Shown: positions 46,919 through 57,353 of the stretch, in pieces
Numbering within the stretch: position 1 is the stretch's first letter
Layout: each line of letters opens with the position of its first letter
NCBI GenBank assembly: GCA_902384525.1
Contig: CABMCA010000097.1
Span: 1-64,000 of the forward strand
Length of the DNA stretch: 64,000 nucleotides
Source: an uncultured archaeon
Lineage (GTDB): Archaea; Halobacteriota; Methanosarcinia; Methanosarcinales; Methanoperedenaceae
Direction: 5' to 3'
Translations under genes and position numbers: made by a program
Notes under the pieces: model-generated
Seen by the model: only the letters and a program-made list of their open reading frames with translations
Databases searched by the model: none
What the model was told of the DNA's origin: nothing

Positions 46919-48037
46919 TTGAAGATGGAAAGCCCACAACCTTTGAAAGTTAATTTCAGGTTCTTCAAGAAGAACATGCAAAGCATTGCTGTCCTGATGC
47001 CTCTTGTTCCGGGATCAGATACAAAAGAAAACCCCTGCGACGGCATAATGGTCTACAGCTTTGCAACACAGCAGGCGCCTTCAATATTCAGGGAAGTGTC
47101 ACAGACAGCAACAAGCTCAGTATTCATTGCCGGAGGACCTCACCCTTCTGCCCGGCCAGAAGAAACGCTTCGGTTTTTTGACTATGTAGTAATAGGCGAA
47201 GGTGAAGAAACATTGCCTGAATTGATCGATGTAATTCAAAATAAAGGAGATATTTCATCAGTAAAAGGTATAGCTTATAAAAATGAGTGGGATGATATTG
47301 TTTTCACCGAAAAGAGAAGCCATGTTGATCTAGATAAATATCCGCCTTTTGACCCCGGTATCATGCACAATACAATTGAGATCACTCGCGGCTGCCCATA
47401 TAATTGCACTTACTGCGGAAGTCCGCAATTATTCGGCCACAGTATGAGACACAGAAGCATTGATGTTATCTCAAAATATTCGAAGTTCCTCAGAGATATC
47501 AGATTCACGTCCCCGAATGCCTTTGCCTATGGTTCGGATGGCATACATCCGCGCATTGAAAAAATTGAATCGCTTCTTCGTTCATTGCCCGGAAGGATTT
47601 TTTTCGGGACATTTCCTTCAGAGGTGAGGCCGGAATTCATAGACGACAGTATCCTTGAACTTGTGTCGAAATATTGTGAAAATACCACAATCAGCATGGG
47701 GGGACAATCAGGAAGCCAGAGGATGCTTGAAAGCATAAAGCGAAAACATACCGTTGAAGATATTATCATAGGGGCTGAGAAATGCCTGGAACATGGTTTT
47801 ACTCCGATCGTTGATTTCATATTCGGGCTTCCTGGTGAAACTGAATCTGACCAGCTTGAAACTCTAAATGTGATAAAATGGCTGACAGGTAAAGGAGGAA
47901 ATGTTCATTCCCATTATTTCATGCCACTTCCAGGTACAGAGTTTGAAAATTCAACGCCTGCTCCGTTATCCAAAGAAGTGAAAAAGGTAATGGGGGAGCT
48001 GGCGCTAAAAGGAAAAACTACGGGTGTGTGGTCTTAA
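46919..48037 (+). CDS. B12-binding-type radical SAM protein (MJ_1487-like)
   Basis: About 370 residues. The N-terminal part (SIAVLMPLVPGSDTKENPCD ... FIAGGPHPSARPEETL ... VVIGEGEETLPELI) is a B12-binding-like Rossmann domain without the usual DxHxxG; the core has the radical SAM cluster motif CPYNCTYC within ITRGCPYNCTYCGSPQLFGH, then GGQSGSQRML and DFIFGLPGETESD. Length and order match an archaeal MJ_1487-type family of unknown substrate. The first codon is TTG (46919); ATG 46925 is an equally possible start. Convergent with the coiled-coil gene, ends overlapping by 20 bases. Confidence 0.88.
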   Translation: MKMESPQPLKVNFRFFKKNMQSIAVLMPLVPGSDTKENPCDGIMVYSFATQQAPSIFREVSQTATSSVFIAGGPHPSARPEETLRFFDYVVIGEGEETLPELIDVIQNKGDISSVKGIAYKNEWDDIVFTEKRSHVDLDKYPPFDPGIMHNTIEITRGCPYNCTYCGSPQLFGHSMRHRSIDVISKYSKFLRDIRFTSPNAFAYGSDGIHPRIEKIESLLRSLPGRIFFGTFPSEVRPEFIDDSILELVSKYCENTTISMGGQSGSQRMLESIKRKHTVEDIIIGAEKCLEHGFTPIVDFIFGLPGETESDQLETLNVIKWLTGKGGNVHSHYFMPLPGTEFENSTPAPLSKEVKKVMGELALKGKTTGVWS

Positions 48038-49199
48038 GCTTGATATCCTCATTCTCAACAAGCAGCCTGAACTCATCAAGGCTCAAACGTCCGTCTTTCT
48101 TGAACTTCTCTTTGGCTTGCTCACGTTTTCCAACATTTTTCTGCTGATCGCGGCCAAGCTGGTATTCTTTCATCTGCTCAAGATAAACTCCAAGTTCATC
48201 ACGGAGCTTCGGAATTTCCGTCTTCAGTACGCTTATTTTCTTTCGAAGAGGCGCAATGCCTTTGAATTTTTCATTCAATTGGGCATGATAAGAGTCAGCT
48301 TCCTTACGCAGCGTGTCTATTTCATTGTAAAGCTTTATCATTTCTTCATGGGACTTCTGGGATTCCTGGGCAAGCGTCTGGATCTTAGCATGCAAAGTAT
48401 CCATATCCGTGTAGATTTCTTTGCCCTTTGTATATTCAAGTGTGATCACAGAATGTATCTCATTTGCTTTCTGCGTGGCTTTCAATCTCTCGTTTAACTC
48501 ATTTAAACGGTTGAAAATATTGATCTCATGCTCAAGCGGAATGTCTGCCGTCAAAAAAAGGTTTAACTCCTCTTGATAAGCCTTTTCAAGGGTTTCAAAT
48601 CTTCCCCTGGCTGTAAGGTTCAATTCATCGCGTGATTTCTTAAGTTCCGCTATTCTCTCACTGAATTCTTTCCCCTTACCCCTCATCTGGTCTCGCTGTG
48701 CTTTTAATTCCGCGATCCTTGCGTTTGTTTCATCCCTTTTTTTTCTAAGCTCAGCAGCTTTTGGTGACAGTTCCTTGACTCTTGCATTTAAGCCGTCGCG
48801 TTTGGCTTTAAGGTCATTTCCTCCCTGGCTGTGAAGGGAAATATCCCTGAATATTGTTTTTAATTCCCTTTCCTCCTGCTCAATCCGCTGCCGCAGGAGA
48901 TTGATCTTCTCTTTCAGATCACGTTCTGATAATTTTGGATAAACTTTTGGCGTTTCAACCTGTACCTGTGTCTTAACTTCTTCGGGTTTTTGTTCAACAG
49001 GTAAATTTGATGTGTTTTCATTATTACTTTCAGTAATAACTTCAGGATGGCTTTGAGGTTGGACTTCACTGGTATCTACATGGGTCTCAATCTGCGATTC
49101 CACTGGATTTTCGATCCGGGTATTTTCCGGTTTATTTTCCGGATCATTCGTCGGAATATTTTCCGTTTGCATGATTTGCTTTTCCTCTGGTTCACTCAA
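48018..49199 (-). CDS. COG1340-type coiled-coil protein
   Basis: 393 residues. The first 90 are acidic and rich in Glu, Asn, Pro and Thr (disordered); the remaining 300 form long heptad helices, for example LKEKINLLRQRIEQEERELK and RKKRDETNARIAELKAQRDQ, in the style of COG1340 archaeal coiled-coil proteins. The function of that family is not known. The apparent start is TTG at 49199, overlapping the upstream gene by 8 bases; ATG 49172 is an alternative. Last gene of the mcm operon. Confidence 0.78.
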   Translation of the reverse strand: MSEPEEKQIMQTENIPTNDPENKPENTRIENPVESQIETHVDTSEVQPQSHPEVITESNNENTSNLPVEQKPEEVKTQVQVETPKVYPKLSERDLKEKINLLRQRIEQEERELKTIFRDISLHSQGGNDLKAKRDGLNARVKELSPKAAELRKKRDETNARIAELKAQRDQMRGKGKEFSERIAELKKSRDELNLTARGRFETLEKAYQEELNLFLTADIPLEHEINIFNRLNELNERLKATQKANEIHSVITLEYTKGKEIYTDMDTLHAKIQTLAQESQKSHEEMIKLYNEIDTLRKEADSYHAQLNEKFKGIAPLRKKISVLKTEIPKLRDELGVYLEQMKEYQLGRDQQKNVGKREQAKEKFKKDGRLSLDEFRLLVENEDIKLKTTHP

Positions 49200-49851
49200 C
49201 TTTTATCCCCCCTTTTTGTTTCTCCCAGTAACCTAAAGCATTGGTATGGCTTTCGATCCTTCTTTTTAACCAGTTATGCCTTCCCTCTAATTCTTCCGCC
49301 TGTTTATTAAAATCCTTTGCAGTTCCTATGTCCTGTTTTGGTTTATTCTGGATCGATAAAAGTTCCTTATGCGATTCATTCGCTTCATTCAATTTATCGA
49401 TTATTGCTTTTGAGGTTATGGAAATTCCAGCTTTTCTGGCCTCGGTTTCAAAATCATAAAGAAGTTTCTTGACTTCAACTATCGATTTTTCTTCATCATC
49501 AATATTTCTTGAATTCTGGAGTTTTTTCTCGTGTTCTTCAATCCTGGCCGAAAGACGTGTTACTTCATGTACATGGGGTGATTTGGCCTGTTGCATCTTC
49601 TCGATCACATCTTTAAAAAGATCTTCCCTTTGTTTTTTCGCCTGGTGGAAATAGAGGAAATATTTTTCATTTAGAACAATTATTTTCGTTTCATTGGTCT
49701 CTATTTCCTTTTTAAGATCATCGGTTTGCTTCTTAACAGCGTCGAGCTTATTTTCAAGCTCGGAAAATTCACTTTTAAAGGCTCCAAGGAACTTATTATG
49801 TTTTTCAATAACAAGATCCATTAATGTATTATTGTCAATTATTTCAGTCAT
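49192..49851 (-). CDS. coiled-coil protein
   Basis: 219 residues, nearly all helical with heptads (ELENKLDAVKKQTDDLKKEI and LEGRHNWLKRRIESHTNALG). No enzymatic motif. Its ATG overlaps the DUF424 stop as ATGA and its end overlaps the next coiled-coil gene, so the four genes mcm, DUF424 and the two coiled-coil genes form one unit. It resembles the core of COG1340 proteins and may pair with its neighbour. Confidence 0.75.
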   Translation of the reverse strand: MTEIIDNNTLMDLVIEKHNKFLGAFKSEFSELENKLDAVKKQTDDLKKEIETNETKIIVLNEKYFLYFHQAKKQREDLFKDVIEKMQQAKSPHVHEVTRLSARIEEHEKKLQNSRNIDDEEKSIVEVKKLLYDFETEARKAGISITSKAIIDKLNEANESHKELLSIQNKPKQDIGTAKDFNKQAEELEGRHNWLKRRIESHTNALGYWEKQKGGIKVE

Positions 49852-50138
49852 ATTTCTACCATCTGTGCATGGGGTACCCCATCGATAAAGATAACGACAT
49901 CAGGGTCGATACATCCGCACTCTACAGCGCATGCAACGGATCTTTCACCTGTGATATTCGCGATATTTGCGCATAAGAGTGCTTCCTTTACCTCATTTTC
50001 GCAAACTTCTTCACCTTTATAGAAGCTTTCTTCAATTTTAAGAACAAGTTTTCCTTCTTTGAATTTCTTACCAAGAATATCCGTATCACAGACTGCAACT
50101 ATCAATTTGCCGTCCGTATCATATTTTTTCATATACAT
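49848..50138 (-). CDS. DUF424 protein
   Basis: A 96-residue conserved archaeal protein (DUF424, COG2412): VAVCDTDILGKKFKEGKLVL, NIANITGERSVACAVECGCI and DPDVVIFIDGVPHAQMV are diagnostic. Function unknown; it is frequently near replication or translation genes. ATG 50138 is chosen over a TTG six bases upstream; it lies 2 bases after the mcm stop. Confidence 0.92.
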   Translation of the reverse strand: MYMKKYDTDGKLIVAVCDTDILGKKFKEGKLVLKIEESFYKGEEVCENEVKEALLCANIANITGERSVACAVECGCIDPDVVIFIDGVPHAQMVEI

Positions 50139-50140
50139 GT

Positions 50141-52222
50141 TCAAACAACCCTGAACCTTTCATTACTAGACTCAATTATCTCTCCAGCGCTCTTTAACTT
50201 TTGTATCATATCCTCAACTGTTTCTTTTTTGATACCTGATTCTTCAGCCCTTGATATAATCTCTTCTATTGGTGCAGCACCCATTTCTTTCTGGAGATCC
50301 CTGATTATTTCCCTGAGTACCTTGATCCTGTCCCTCTGGCTTTTACCCATCCCTACATTAACGATATCAGCATCAAGCCTTCCCGTTTCCGGATCTGTCA
50401 TGACCTGTTTTAAGCTTGCCATCACAATCCGGATGATCCTGCTTGTGTCATCTGTGGTTATGACATTACTCAAGCGTACTCGCGCGCTTGCTTCAGCCAG
50501 GCGTATCAGGGCTTCAAGCTGGCGGGCCGTAACAGGAACAGGAGAATCCGGGGCCTCACCCTGTTTCCTCAGTCCAAGATAAAAGTCGATCAAATGTTTC
50601 CTTGCATCATCCTGGATAATCGGGAATATATTCCTCTTTGTATATGCAATATATTTCCTGAGCTTCTCTGCTTCCAACACCGGGCGGATGATCTCCATGG
50701 CTTTCGTAATATCATCCGTGCTGATACCCGAATTTACTATATTTTTTCTCCTGGTTGAAAGTTCACCTGCATAATGAGCTTTCAGTATATGTTCTGCGAT
50801 CGCAGTATCCCTGTTTACCGAGGGCTCATCAGTAAGTATAAAGATCAGGTCAAAACGGGAAAGCAGAGCTGGCGGCATGTTTATTTGTTTTGCAATAGGT
50901 TCATACCTGTCAAACCTTCCGAATTTCGGGTTAGCGGCACCAAGAAGAGCGCAGCGTGATTTCAATGTAGCCATGATCCCTGCTTTTGCTATGCTTATGG
51001 TCTGCTGTTCCATTGCTTCGTGCATGGAACTCCTGTCATCCGCTTCCATCTTGTCAAGTTCGTCAACGCATGCAAGACCCATATCAGCAAGCACAAGTGC
51101 GCCAGCTTCAAGCGTCCAGCGGCCGTCCCCGAACTCATCCTTGACAGCTGTGGCAGTAAGACCAGCCGATGTTGAGCTTTTACCGCTGGTGTAGATGCCG
51201 CGCGGCGCAAGTTTTACGGCGTAACGCAGCAACTGGGATTTGGCCACGCCTGGGTCACCTACAAGGAGAATATGCATATCCCCGCGAATACGTGCGCCAT
51301 CAGGCAAGTGCTTTGCCATGCCAGAAAAAAGCTGAAGCGCCATGGCTTCCTTCACTTCCTCATAACCATAGATCGAAGGAGCGATGGAGCCGATTATCTT
51401 TTTATAAATCTCCGGGTCTTCCCCAAGGGCTATGATTTCCTCGATATCTTCTTTTGATATCTCGATATCCTCGAATTCCTTGTCTTCTATATCGATCGAA
51501 TTCCCGTCAAGCAAGAGATCAAAAAAAGTGCTTTTCCCTTCCCGGTTACTCCTCTGGAATGAACGCAATACCCCTGATATGACAACGCGGTCGCCCGGTG
51601 AAACAAGGCCAGCCAGGTCATCATCAACATCCACATCAAGGGTCTGGGGCTGCTCACCGCCCCGAAGATCGTCAGGGGATTCCTGTATCCTCAGTTTTTG
51701 CGCATCAATGAATTCGGACTGGTCATGGACAAGCTTAAAAGCGCCTTTTCGTCCGCATACATCATTCTCGCACTCAAAAGGCTCAACGAACTTTCCTTCA
51801 CCCTGGGGCATGAATGTTATTTCACCGCATTTCTGGCATTTAAAAGCGCCATTTATGATCTTTGGTCTTACTTCTGTTGCTTTCCTGATAAGACCGGATA
51901 CAGCTATGAATTTGTTAATATTCTCGCTTCGAAGCTCCCTTATCTGGATACGCTCGGGGATTTTGATGATCCTTACGTGCGTTTCTGTAAAAACAACGTC
52001 AGCCGGAAGATCAATACTACTGAGAGCTTCGTTTGAATGTTTAATCACAAGGTCGGGATGCTCAAGCAATTCCCGGGCAAGTTCCATATCGAATCGTTCA
52101 ATATCCGGAAATTGAACAACAAGACTTCGTTTTTCCGGAAAATTCTTTGCCAATTCAAGGATGTTCTCCCAGTAATATCGTTTGAAGAAGTCTTCCCAGA
52201 CCTGGATAGATGATTGTACCAT
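50141..52222 (-). CDS. mcm: MCM replicative helicase
   Basis: A 693-residue MCM. N-terminal domain with a zinc site (CQKCGEITFM and CENDVCGRKG; four Cys) and beta-hairpins; AAA+ core with Walker A LVGDPGVAKSQLLRYAVKLA, Walker B VLADMGLACVDELDKM, and the arginine-finger motif ALLSRFDLIFILTDEP; a C-terminal winged helix (IKVLREIIRDLQKEMGAAPI). It unwinds DNA ahead of the fork as a hexamer. Divergent from the CYTH gene; first gene of the operon with DUF424 and coiled-coil proteins. Confidence 0.97.
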   Translation of the reverse strand: MVQSSIQVWEDFFKRYYWENILELAKNFPEKRSLVVQFPDIERFDMELARELLEHPDLVIKHSNEALSSIDLPADVVFTETHVRIIKIPERIQIRELRSENINKFIAVSGLIRKATEVRPKIINGAFKCQKCGEITFMPQGEGKFVEPFECENDVCGRKGAFKLVHDQSEFIDAQKLRIQESPDDLRGGEQPQTLDVDVDDDLAGLVSPGDRVVISGVLRSFQRSNREGKSTFFDLLLDGNSIDIEDKEFEDIEISKEDIEEIIALGEDPEIYKKIIGSIAPSIYGYEEVKEAMALQLFSGMAKHLPDGARIRGDMHILLVGDPGVAKSQLLRYAVKLAPRGIYTSGKSSTSAGLTATAVKDEFGDGRWTLEAGALVLADMGLACVDELDKMEADDRSSMHEAMEQQTISIAKAGIMATLKSRCALLGAANPKFGRFDRYEPIAKQINMPPALLSRFDLIFILTDEPSVNRDTAIAEHILKAHYAGELSTRRKNIVNSGISTDDITKAMEIIRPVLEAEKLRKYIAYTKRNIFPIIQDDARKHLIDFYLGLRKQGEAPDSPVPVTARQLEALIRLAEASARVRLSNVITTDDTSRIIRIVMASLKQVMTDPETGRLDADIVNVGMGKSQRDRIKVLREIIRDLQKEMGAAPIEEIISRAEESGIKKETVEDMIQKLKSAGEIIESSNERFRVV

Positions 52223-52310
52223 TTTTTACTACTTAAGCCCGGGGGTATTTCAATGTTTCGAACCTGATTAAACAAACAATCTAATATAACGGGGAGATAA
52301 ATTAACATGC

Positions 52311-52871
52311 ATGATAGAGATAGAAGTGAAAGCACCTGTTGAAGATCCAAAACTAATGGAAAGATCAATAATTGAGCTGGGGGCTACGCCAATCGGGATA
52401 GAAGCGCAGACAGATACATATTATAATGCGCCGTACCGTGATTTCGGAAAAACCGATGAGGCTTTGAGGATCAGGGTAGAAGATGGGAAATCCACTTTAA
52501 CATATAAGGGGCCTAAAATGGATATGGTCTCTAAAACAAGAAAAGAGGTGCAAACTGAAATAAAGGATCTGGATAGCATGGGTAATATACTTTCATCTCT
52601 TGGTTTTTTTCCTGTTGCTACCGTATCAAAGAAACGAAAAAATTTCAGGATAGGGGATTTTTATATTTCCCTGGATGAAGTTCGAAACCTTGGAAATTTT
52701 ATAGAAGTCGAGATCACTGTAAAAGATCCAAGGAATTACCAGGAAAAGGTTGAAAGCATTTTTAAATTCATCGCCAAATTAGGGATAAAGAGAGAATCAA
52801 CTATTCGCAAATCATATCTGGAAATGATCCTTGATCTGGATAATAATATTTGTTCGTCTGTAGTAGAATAG
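52311..52871 (+). CDS. CYTH-domain protein, class IV adenylate cyclase-like
   Basis: A 186-residue CYTH enzyme: the opening MIEIEVKAPVEDP has the E-x-E-x-K signature, followed by QTDTYYNAPYRDF, ALRIRVEDGKSTLTYKGPK, and the late IEVEITVKDPRNYQ. The family comprises triphosphate tunnel enzymes such as CyaB adenylate cyclase and thiamine triphosphatase; the actual substrate here is open. The stop TAG precedes the helicase gene by 32 bases. Confidence 0.88.
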   Translation: MIEIEVKAPVEDPKLMERSIIELGATPIGIEAQTDTYYNAPYRDFGKTDEALRIRVEDGKSTLTYKGPKMDMVSKTRKEVQTEIKDLDSMGNILSSLGFFPVATVSKKRKNFRIGDFYISLDEVRNLGNFIEVEITVKDPRNYQEKVESIFKFIAKLGIKRESTIRKSYLEMILDLDNNICSSVVE

Positions 52872-52872
52872 A

Positions 52873-52882
52873 TTTATATATT
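52873..52882 (+). promoter_or_regulatory. TATA box of the Lhr helicase gene
   Basis: TTTATATATT, centred about 26 bases before ATG 52904, with no ribosome binding site, consistent with a leaderless mRNA and supporting that start. Confidence 0.55.
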
Positions 52883-52903
52883 GAATCCTCTTTTTTAAGC
52901 AGT

Positions 52904-55735
52904 ATGAGCGTGTTCCGTTTACTTGATCCCCGGATCCAGGAAGCCCTGGCAAAGCAGGGATTTAATTTCCCGACCGAGCCGCAGGTACAAACGATACCAT
53001 CCGTAATGGCAGGTGAACATGTTCTTCTGATAGCACCCACTGGTTCAGGGAAAACCGAATCAGTCATACTTCCGGTGTTTCACAGGATAATGCAAAATAA
53101 AGACGGGGAAAGAACAGAAGTAAAACGCGGTATTTCTGTCATTTATATCACGCCTCTTCGCGCTCTTAACAGGGATATGCTAACGCGTCTTGAGTGGTGG
53201 GGAAAGGAACTGGGATTAAAGGTTGCTGTGAGGCACGGGGATACTACCACATACGAGAGACAGAAACAATCATTAAAACCCCCGGATTTTCTTGTCACTA
53301 CGCCTGAAACCTTACAGATAATGCTTACCGGAAAGAGGCTCAGGAATAACCTCAAAACAGTTACGCATGTGATAATTGATGAAGTGCATGAGCTTGCTTC
53401 CTCAAAAAGAGGCGCGCAGCTATCCATCGCTCTTGAGCGGCTTGTGGAAGTCGCAGGTGAATTCCAGAGGCTTGGTCTTTCTGCAACTGTGGGAAAACCT
53501 GACCAGATCGCTCATTTTCTTGCAGGAACGGATCGGATCGCCAGAATTGTTGAAGTTTCGCTTTTAAAGCGGCTTGAGTTCAATGTGGTATGTCCAAAAC
53601 CCTCAAAGGAAGACCATGAATCTTCCAGAAAACTGATGTGTACGCCTGAGATGGCATCGCATCTTCGGATCATTTCCGGAATTGTGGAAAAACACAAATC
53701 CACCCTCATATTTGTTAATACCAGGGAATCCGCTGAAATGCTTGGTTCAAGATTCAAGATGCTTGGACAATTGATAGGCGTGCATCACGGCTCTTTATCA
53801 AAAGAGACGCGCATCGAGGCTGAGACTAATTTTAAGAATGGCAGTCTCAGGGGGCTTATCTGCACATCCTCTATGGAACTCGGTATCGATATTGGTGATG
53901 TTGACAATGTTATACAATATATGTCACCGCGTGAGGTTACCCGCTTGATACAGAGAGTGGGAAGAGCAGGTCACTGGGTTGGCGAGAAGTCAAGCGGGAC
54001 AATAATAACAACAGGCGCGGATGATGCCGCAGAATCATCAGCCATCACGCGCAGGGCAAAATCGGGCGAGATAGAAATAATCGACATACATGAGAACAGC
54101 ACTGACACGCTTGCAAACCAGATATGCGGCCTTGTGCTTGATTTCGGGAAGATATCTGTTGACAGTATTTTTTCAATTGTGACAAGGGCATATCCTTTCC
54201 GGACACTTAAGATCGAACTTTTAAGGGCAGTAATTAAACAAATAAACGACACCCGCCTGATCTGGTTCGAGAACGATATGGTCGGCAAAAAAATGAGGAG
54301 CTGGCAGTATTATTACGAAAATCTCTCCATGATCCCGGATGAAAGACGCTTTGAGATCTTTGATATCGTAAGCGGCCAAATCGTGGGTGCGCTTGATGAG
54401 GCTTTCGTTGTTGATTTTGCAGAAGCCGGAGCAGTATTTATAACTAAAGGTGAAATCTGGCGCATTATTGAGGTGATCAGTGAAAAAAGCATGATCAAAG
54501 TTGAACCTATAAGCGATCCCGGTGCTGATGTCCCCAACTGGGTCGGGGAGGAGATACCTGTTCCTTATGCGGTTTCCCAGGAAGTGGGGGCAATAAGAAA
54601 GCGTATAATGGAAAAAATCAAGAGTAAGGAATCCGACCAGGAAATAATCGAGGGTTACAGGAAAGATTACCCGGCCGATAATGGGGCAGCAAATGAGATC
54701 CTGGAATTGGTGAAGAAACAGGTCAAAAAAGGTCTCACAGTGCCTTGTGATGATATCGTGGTCATAGAACAGGAAGGAACGTCGATCATTATAAACATGT
54801 GCTGCGGGCATAAAGTGAATGAGACTCTGGGCCGTGTTATCACATCGCTTCTTACCGCAAGGTTCGGGGCAAGCGTTGCAATGGAGATAGACCCATACAG
54901 GATAAAACTTGAACTTCCTAAATTGTTCAATGCCGAAAAGATCAGGGAATTACTCCTTGCAATAAATCCTGACCACATTGAGCCCATCATCGAGATGACG
55001 CTTAAGAATTCGATGCTCCTTAAATGGAAAATGGTGCATGTTGCCCGCAAGTTCGGGGCCATCAGCAGGGATGTGGATTACGAGCGTATAAGCATGAAGA
55101 AACTGCTTGATGTTTTTGAGCATACACCGATGTATGATGAAGCAGTGCGTGAAATATTCCATGATAAGCTTGATATTGCCCGTTCCATAGATGTCCTGAA
55201 AAGTTTACAGGGCAACAGCCTGAAGCTTGTAATCCAGCCTGTAAGCCCGATAGGCGAGGCGGGTTTCATGGGAGGGCGGGAATTGATGGCGCCTGAGAGG
55301 GCTGACAGTTCCATAATCATGGCCTTAAAGAGCAGGATTATGGAAGACAGGGTCATACTTTTCTGCGTCAACTGCAAGAAATGGCGCTCGACAAGGGTTG
55401 TGAAAAGCGTTCCGGAGCGCCCGGAATGTCCATTGTGCGGCAGCAGGATGATTGCAGCGCTTAAGCCATGGGAAGAAGAGGAAATAAAGATTGCGAAAAA
55501 GCATGAGAAGGACAAATCAAAAGAGGAAAGAAAAAGAACGGCGCGGGTTTTTAAGAACGCGAACCTTGTTCTGTCGCATGGGAAAACTGCGGCGATAGCG
55601 CTTGCCTCAAGGGGCATCGGGCCTGAAACTGCTTCCAGGGTTATCGGGAAACTGAGGGAGGATGAGGAGGAGTTTTACATGGATATTTTGATCGCGGAGA
55701 GGAATTATGCGAAGACGAAGAGATTCTGGGAGTAA
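52904..55735 (+). CDS. Lhr-type superfamily 2 helicase
   Basis: About 943 residues. Motif I IAPTGSGKTESVILPVFHRI, motif Ia YITPLRALNRDM, motif II IIDEVHELASSKRGAQL, motif III LGLSATVGK, motif V/VI region TSSMELGIDIGDVDNVIQY and LIQRVGRAGH. A central winged-helix region and a C-terminal Cys motif (CVNCKKWRST ... CPLCGSRM, a zinc ribbon) follow, as in archaeal Lhr enzymes that act on RNA:DNA hybrids. The start at 52904 (MSVFRLLDPRIQEAL) is preferred over 52850 because of the TATA position. Confidence 0.9.
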   Translation: MSVFRLLDPRIQEALAKQGFNFPTEPQVQTIPSVMAGEHVLLIAPTGSGKTESVILPVFHRIMQNKDGERTEVKRGISVIYITPLRALNRDMLTRLEWWGKELGLKVAVRHGDTTTYERQKQSLKPPDFLVTTPETLQIMLTGKRLRNNLKTVTHVIIDEVHELASSKRGAQLSIALERLVEVAGEFQRLGLSATVGKPDQIAHFLAGTDRIARIVEVSLLKRLEFNVVCPKPSKEDHESSRKLMCTPEMASHLRIISGIVEKHKSTLIFVNTRESAEMLGSRFKMLGQLIGVHHGSLSKETRIEAETNFKNGSLRGLICTSSMELGIDIGDVDNVIQYMSPREVTRLIQRVGRAGHWVGEKSSGTIITTGADDAAESSAITRRAKSGEIEIIDIHENSTDTLANQICGLVLDFGKISVDSIFSIVTRAYPFRTLKIELLRAVIKQINDTRLIWFENDMVGKKMRSWQYYYENLSMIPDERRFEIFDIVSGQIVGALDEAFVVDFAEAGAVFITKGEIWRIIEVISEKSMIKVEPISDPGADVPNWVGEEIPVPYAVSQEVGAIRKRIMEKIKSKESDQEIIEGYRKDYPADNGAANEILELVKKQVKKGLTVPCDDIVVIEQEGTSIIINMCCGHKVNETLGRVITSLLTARFGASVAMEIDPYRIKLELPKLFNAEKIRELLLAINPDHIEPIIEMTLKNSMLLKWKMVHVARKFGAISRDVDYERISMKKLLDVFEHTPMYDEAVREIFHDKLDIARSIDVLKSLQGNSLKLVIQPVSPIGEAGFMGGRELMAPERADSSIIMALKSRIMEDRVILFCVNCKKWRSTRVVKSVPERPECPLCGSRMIAALKPWEEEEIKIAKKHEKDKSKEERKRTARVFKNANLVLSHGKTAAIALASRGIGPETASRVIGKLREDEEEFYMDILIAERNYAKTKRFWE

Positions 55736-55853
55736 ATCACATAGAAATCATTTTATTTCACCTGAGCTTATAGGGATTGACTTAGACTTCTATAAGTAGC
55801 TACTATACAAATATCATAGCCCTAAAACAATATTAGCACAACCGGTGACACCC

Positions 55854-57308
55854 ATGGCAAAAACAAAAGATAAAGCATTACAGGAGAAAAAACCTGTTCT
55901 TCCCACAAAATCAAATTTCAGTGAATGGTATAATGAACTACTTCTAATGGCAGAAATAATGGATGTCAGGTATCCTGTTAAAGGGCTTTATGTCTGGTTC
56001 CCGTTCGGGTTCGATGTGCGAAAACGAACTTATGCAATAATCCGTGAGCTTCTTGATAAAGACCATAAGGAGGCTCTTTTTCCACTTCTTATTCCTGAGA
56101 ACGAATTCATGAAGGAAGCAGAACACATTAAAGGTTTTGAAAATGAAGTTTACTGGGTCACGCATGGCGGAAAGAATGAACTCGATGTAAAACTTGCCCT
56201 TCGCCCGACAAGTGAAACTGCTATTTATCCAATGTATAAAGTATGGGTGCGCTCACATGCGGATCTTCCCATAAAGATTTACCAGATCGTAAATACCTTC
56301 AGGTATGAAACAAAACACACGCGCCCGCTTATTCGCCTTCGTGAGATAACATCTTTTAAAGAAGCCCACACTGTTCATGCAACATGGGATGAGGCGGCAG
56401 ACCAGGTAAAGGAAGCCACAAGGATATATCAGGAATTCTACAGGAGACTTGCGGTCCCGACCATCGTCTCAAAACGCCCTGACTGGGATAAATTCCCTGG
56501 CGCTGATTATACAATGGCAGTGGATACCCTTATGCCAGATAATAAAACCCTGCAGATCGGGACAGCACATCACCTCGGAAGCAATTTCGCAAAAACATTT
56601 GATATCAAATACGAGGATATAAACGGCGAACAGGTACTTGCGCACCAGACATGCTACGGGATCTCGGAGCGAAGTATCGCAGCGTTGATATCATTACACG
56701 GGGACGACAAAGGATTGGTGTTCCCGCCAGAGATAGCGCCCATCCAGGTCGTCATTATCCCGATATTATTCGGGAAGAGCGATGAGACATTGAATGCATG
56801 CCGCAGTGTAGCACAGCGGCTAAAAATGAAAAATATAAGGGTCATCCTTGATGAAACCGATGAGCGCCCCGGGGCAAAATATTACAAATGGGAAATGAAA
56901 GGCGTCCCGCTAAGAGTTGAGATCGGCCCGCGCGACCTTAAGAATAATGCAGCCACAGTTGTGAGAAGGGACACCGGGAACAAGGAAAATGTACCCTTGA
57001 TAGATATCGAAAGTGAAATCGAAAAACGATTTGTGGCGATCCATGAAAGCCTGTTCAAGAAGGCGCAGGAATCCCTGGAAGGACGTTTGATCACATGTAC
57101 GACCATTGAAGAAGTAAAAGAGAATATCTCTAACGGCATAGCTAAGATACCGTGGTGCGGTGTCCGTGAATGCGGCCTTGCTATGGAAGAAGCAGTTGGC
57201 GCAGGGATATTAGGGATACCTGAGGGCGAACTTGGGAAAGGAACCGGTATCTGTCCTGTGTGTAAGAAAGAGACGGAAAATATTGCTATAATGGCAAAAA
57301 CATATTAG
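55854..57308 (+). CDS. proS: prolyl-tRNA synthetase, archaeal/eukaryotic type
   Basis: A class II synthetase of about 484 residues without a bacterial editing insert. Motif 1 area [20 protein letters not shown], motif 2 [16 protein letters not shown] and [16 protein letters not shown] with [10 protein letters not shown], motif 3 [15 protein letters not shown], anticodon domain [17 protein letters not shown], and a zinc-type C-terminal domain with [11 protein letters not shown] and CPVCKKE. ATG 55854 is preferred over the GTG at 55845, as GGTGA lies a few bases before it. It ends in TAG. Confidence 0.96.
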   Translation: MAKTKDKALQEKKPVLPTKSNFSEWYNELLLMAEIMDVRYPVKGLYVWFPFGFDVRKRTYAIIRELLDKDHKEALFPLLIPENEFMKEAEHIKGFENEVYWVTHGGKNELDVKLALRPTSETAIYPMYKVWVRSHADLPIKIYQIVNTFRYETKHTRPLIRLREITSFKEAHTVHATWDEAADQVKEATRIYQEFYRRLAVPTIVSKRPDWDKFPGADYTMAVDTLMPDNKTLQIGTAHHLGSNFAKTFDIKYEDINGEQVLAHQTCYGISERSIAALISLHGDDKGLVFPPEIAPIQVVIIPILFGKSDETLNACRSVAQRLKMKNIRVILDETDERPGAKYYKWEMKGVPLRVEIGPRDLKNNAATVVRRDTGNKENVPLIDIESEIEKRFVAIHESLFKKAQESLEGRLITCTTIEEVKENISNGIAKIPWCGVRECGLAMEEAVGAGILGIPEGELGKGTGICPVCKKETENIAIMAKTY

Positions 57309-57353
57309 AGTGAGGGCGCAAGCCCCACTTTTCCTGGCAGAAGAGAAATGCTT

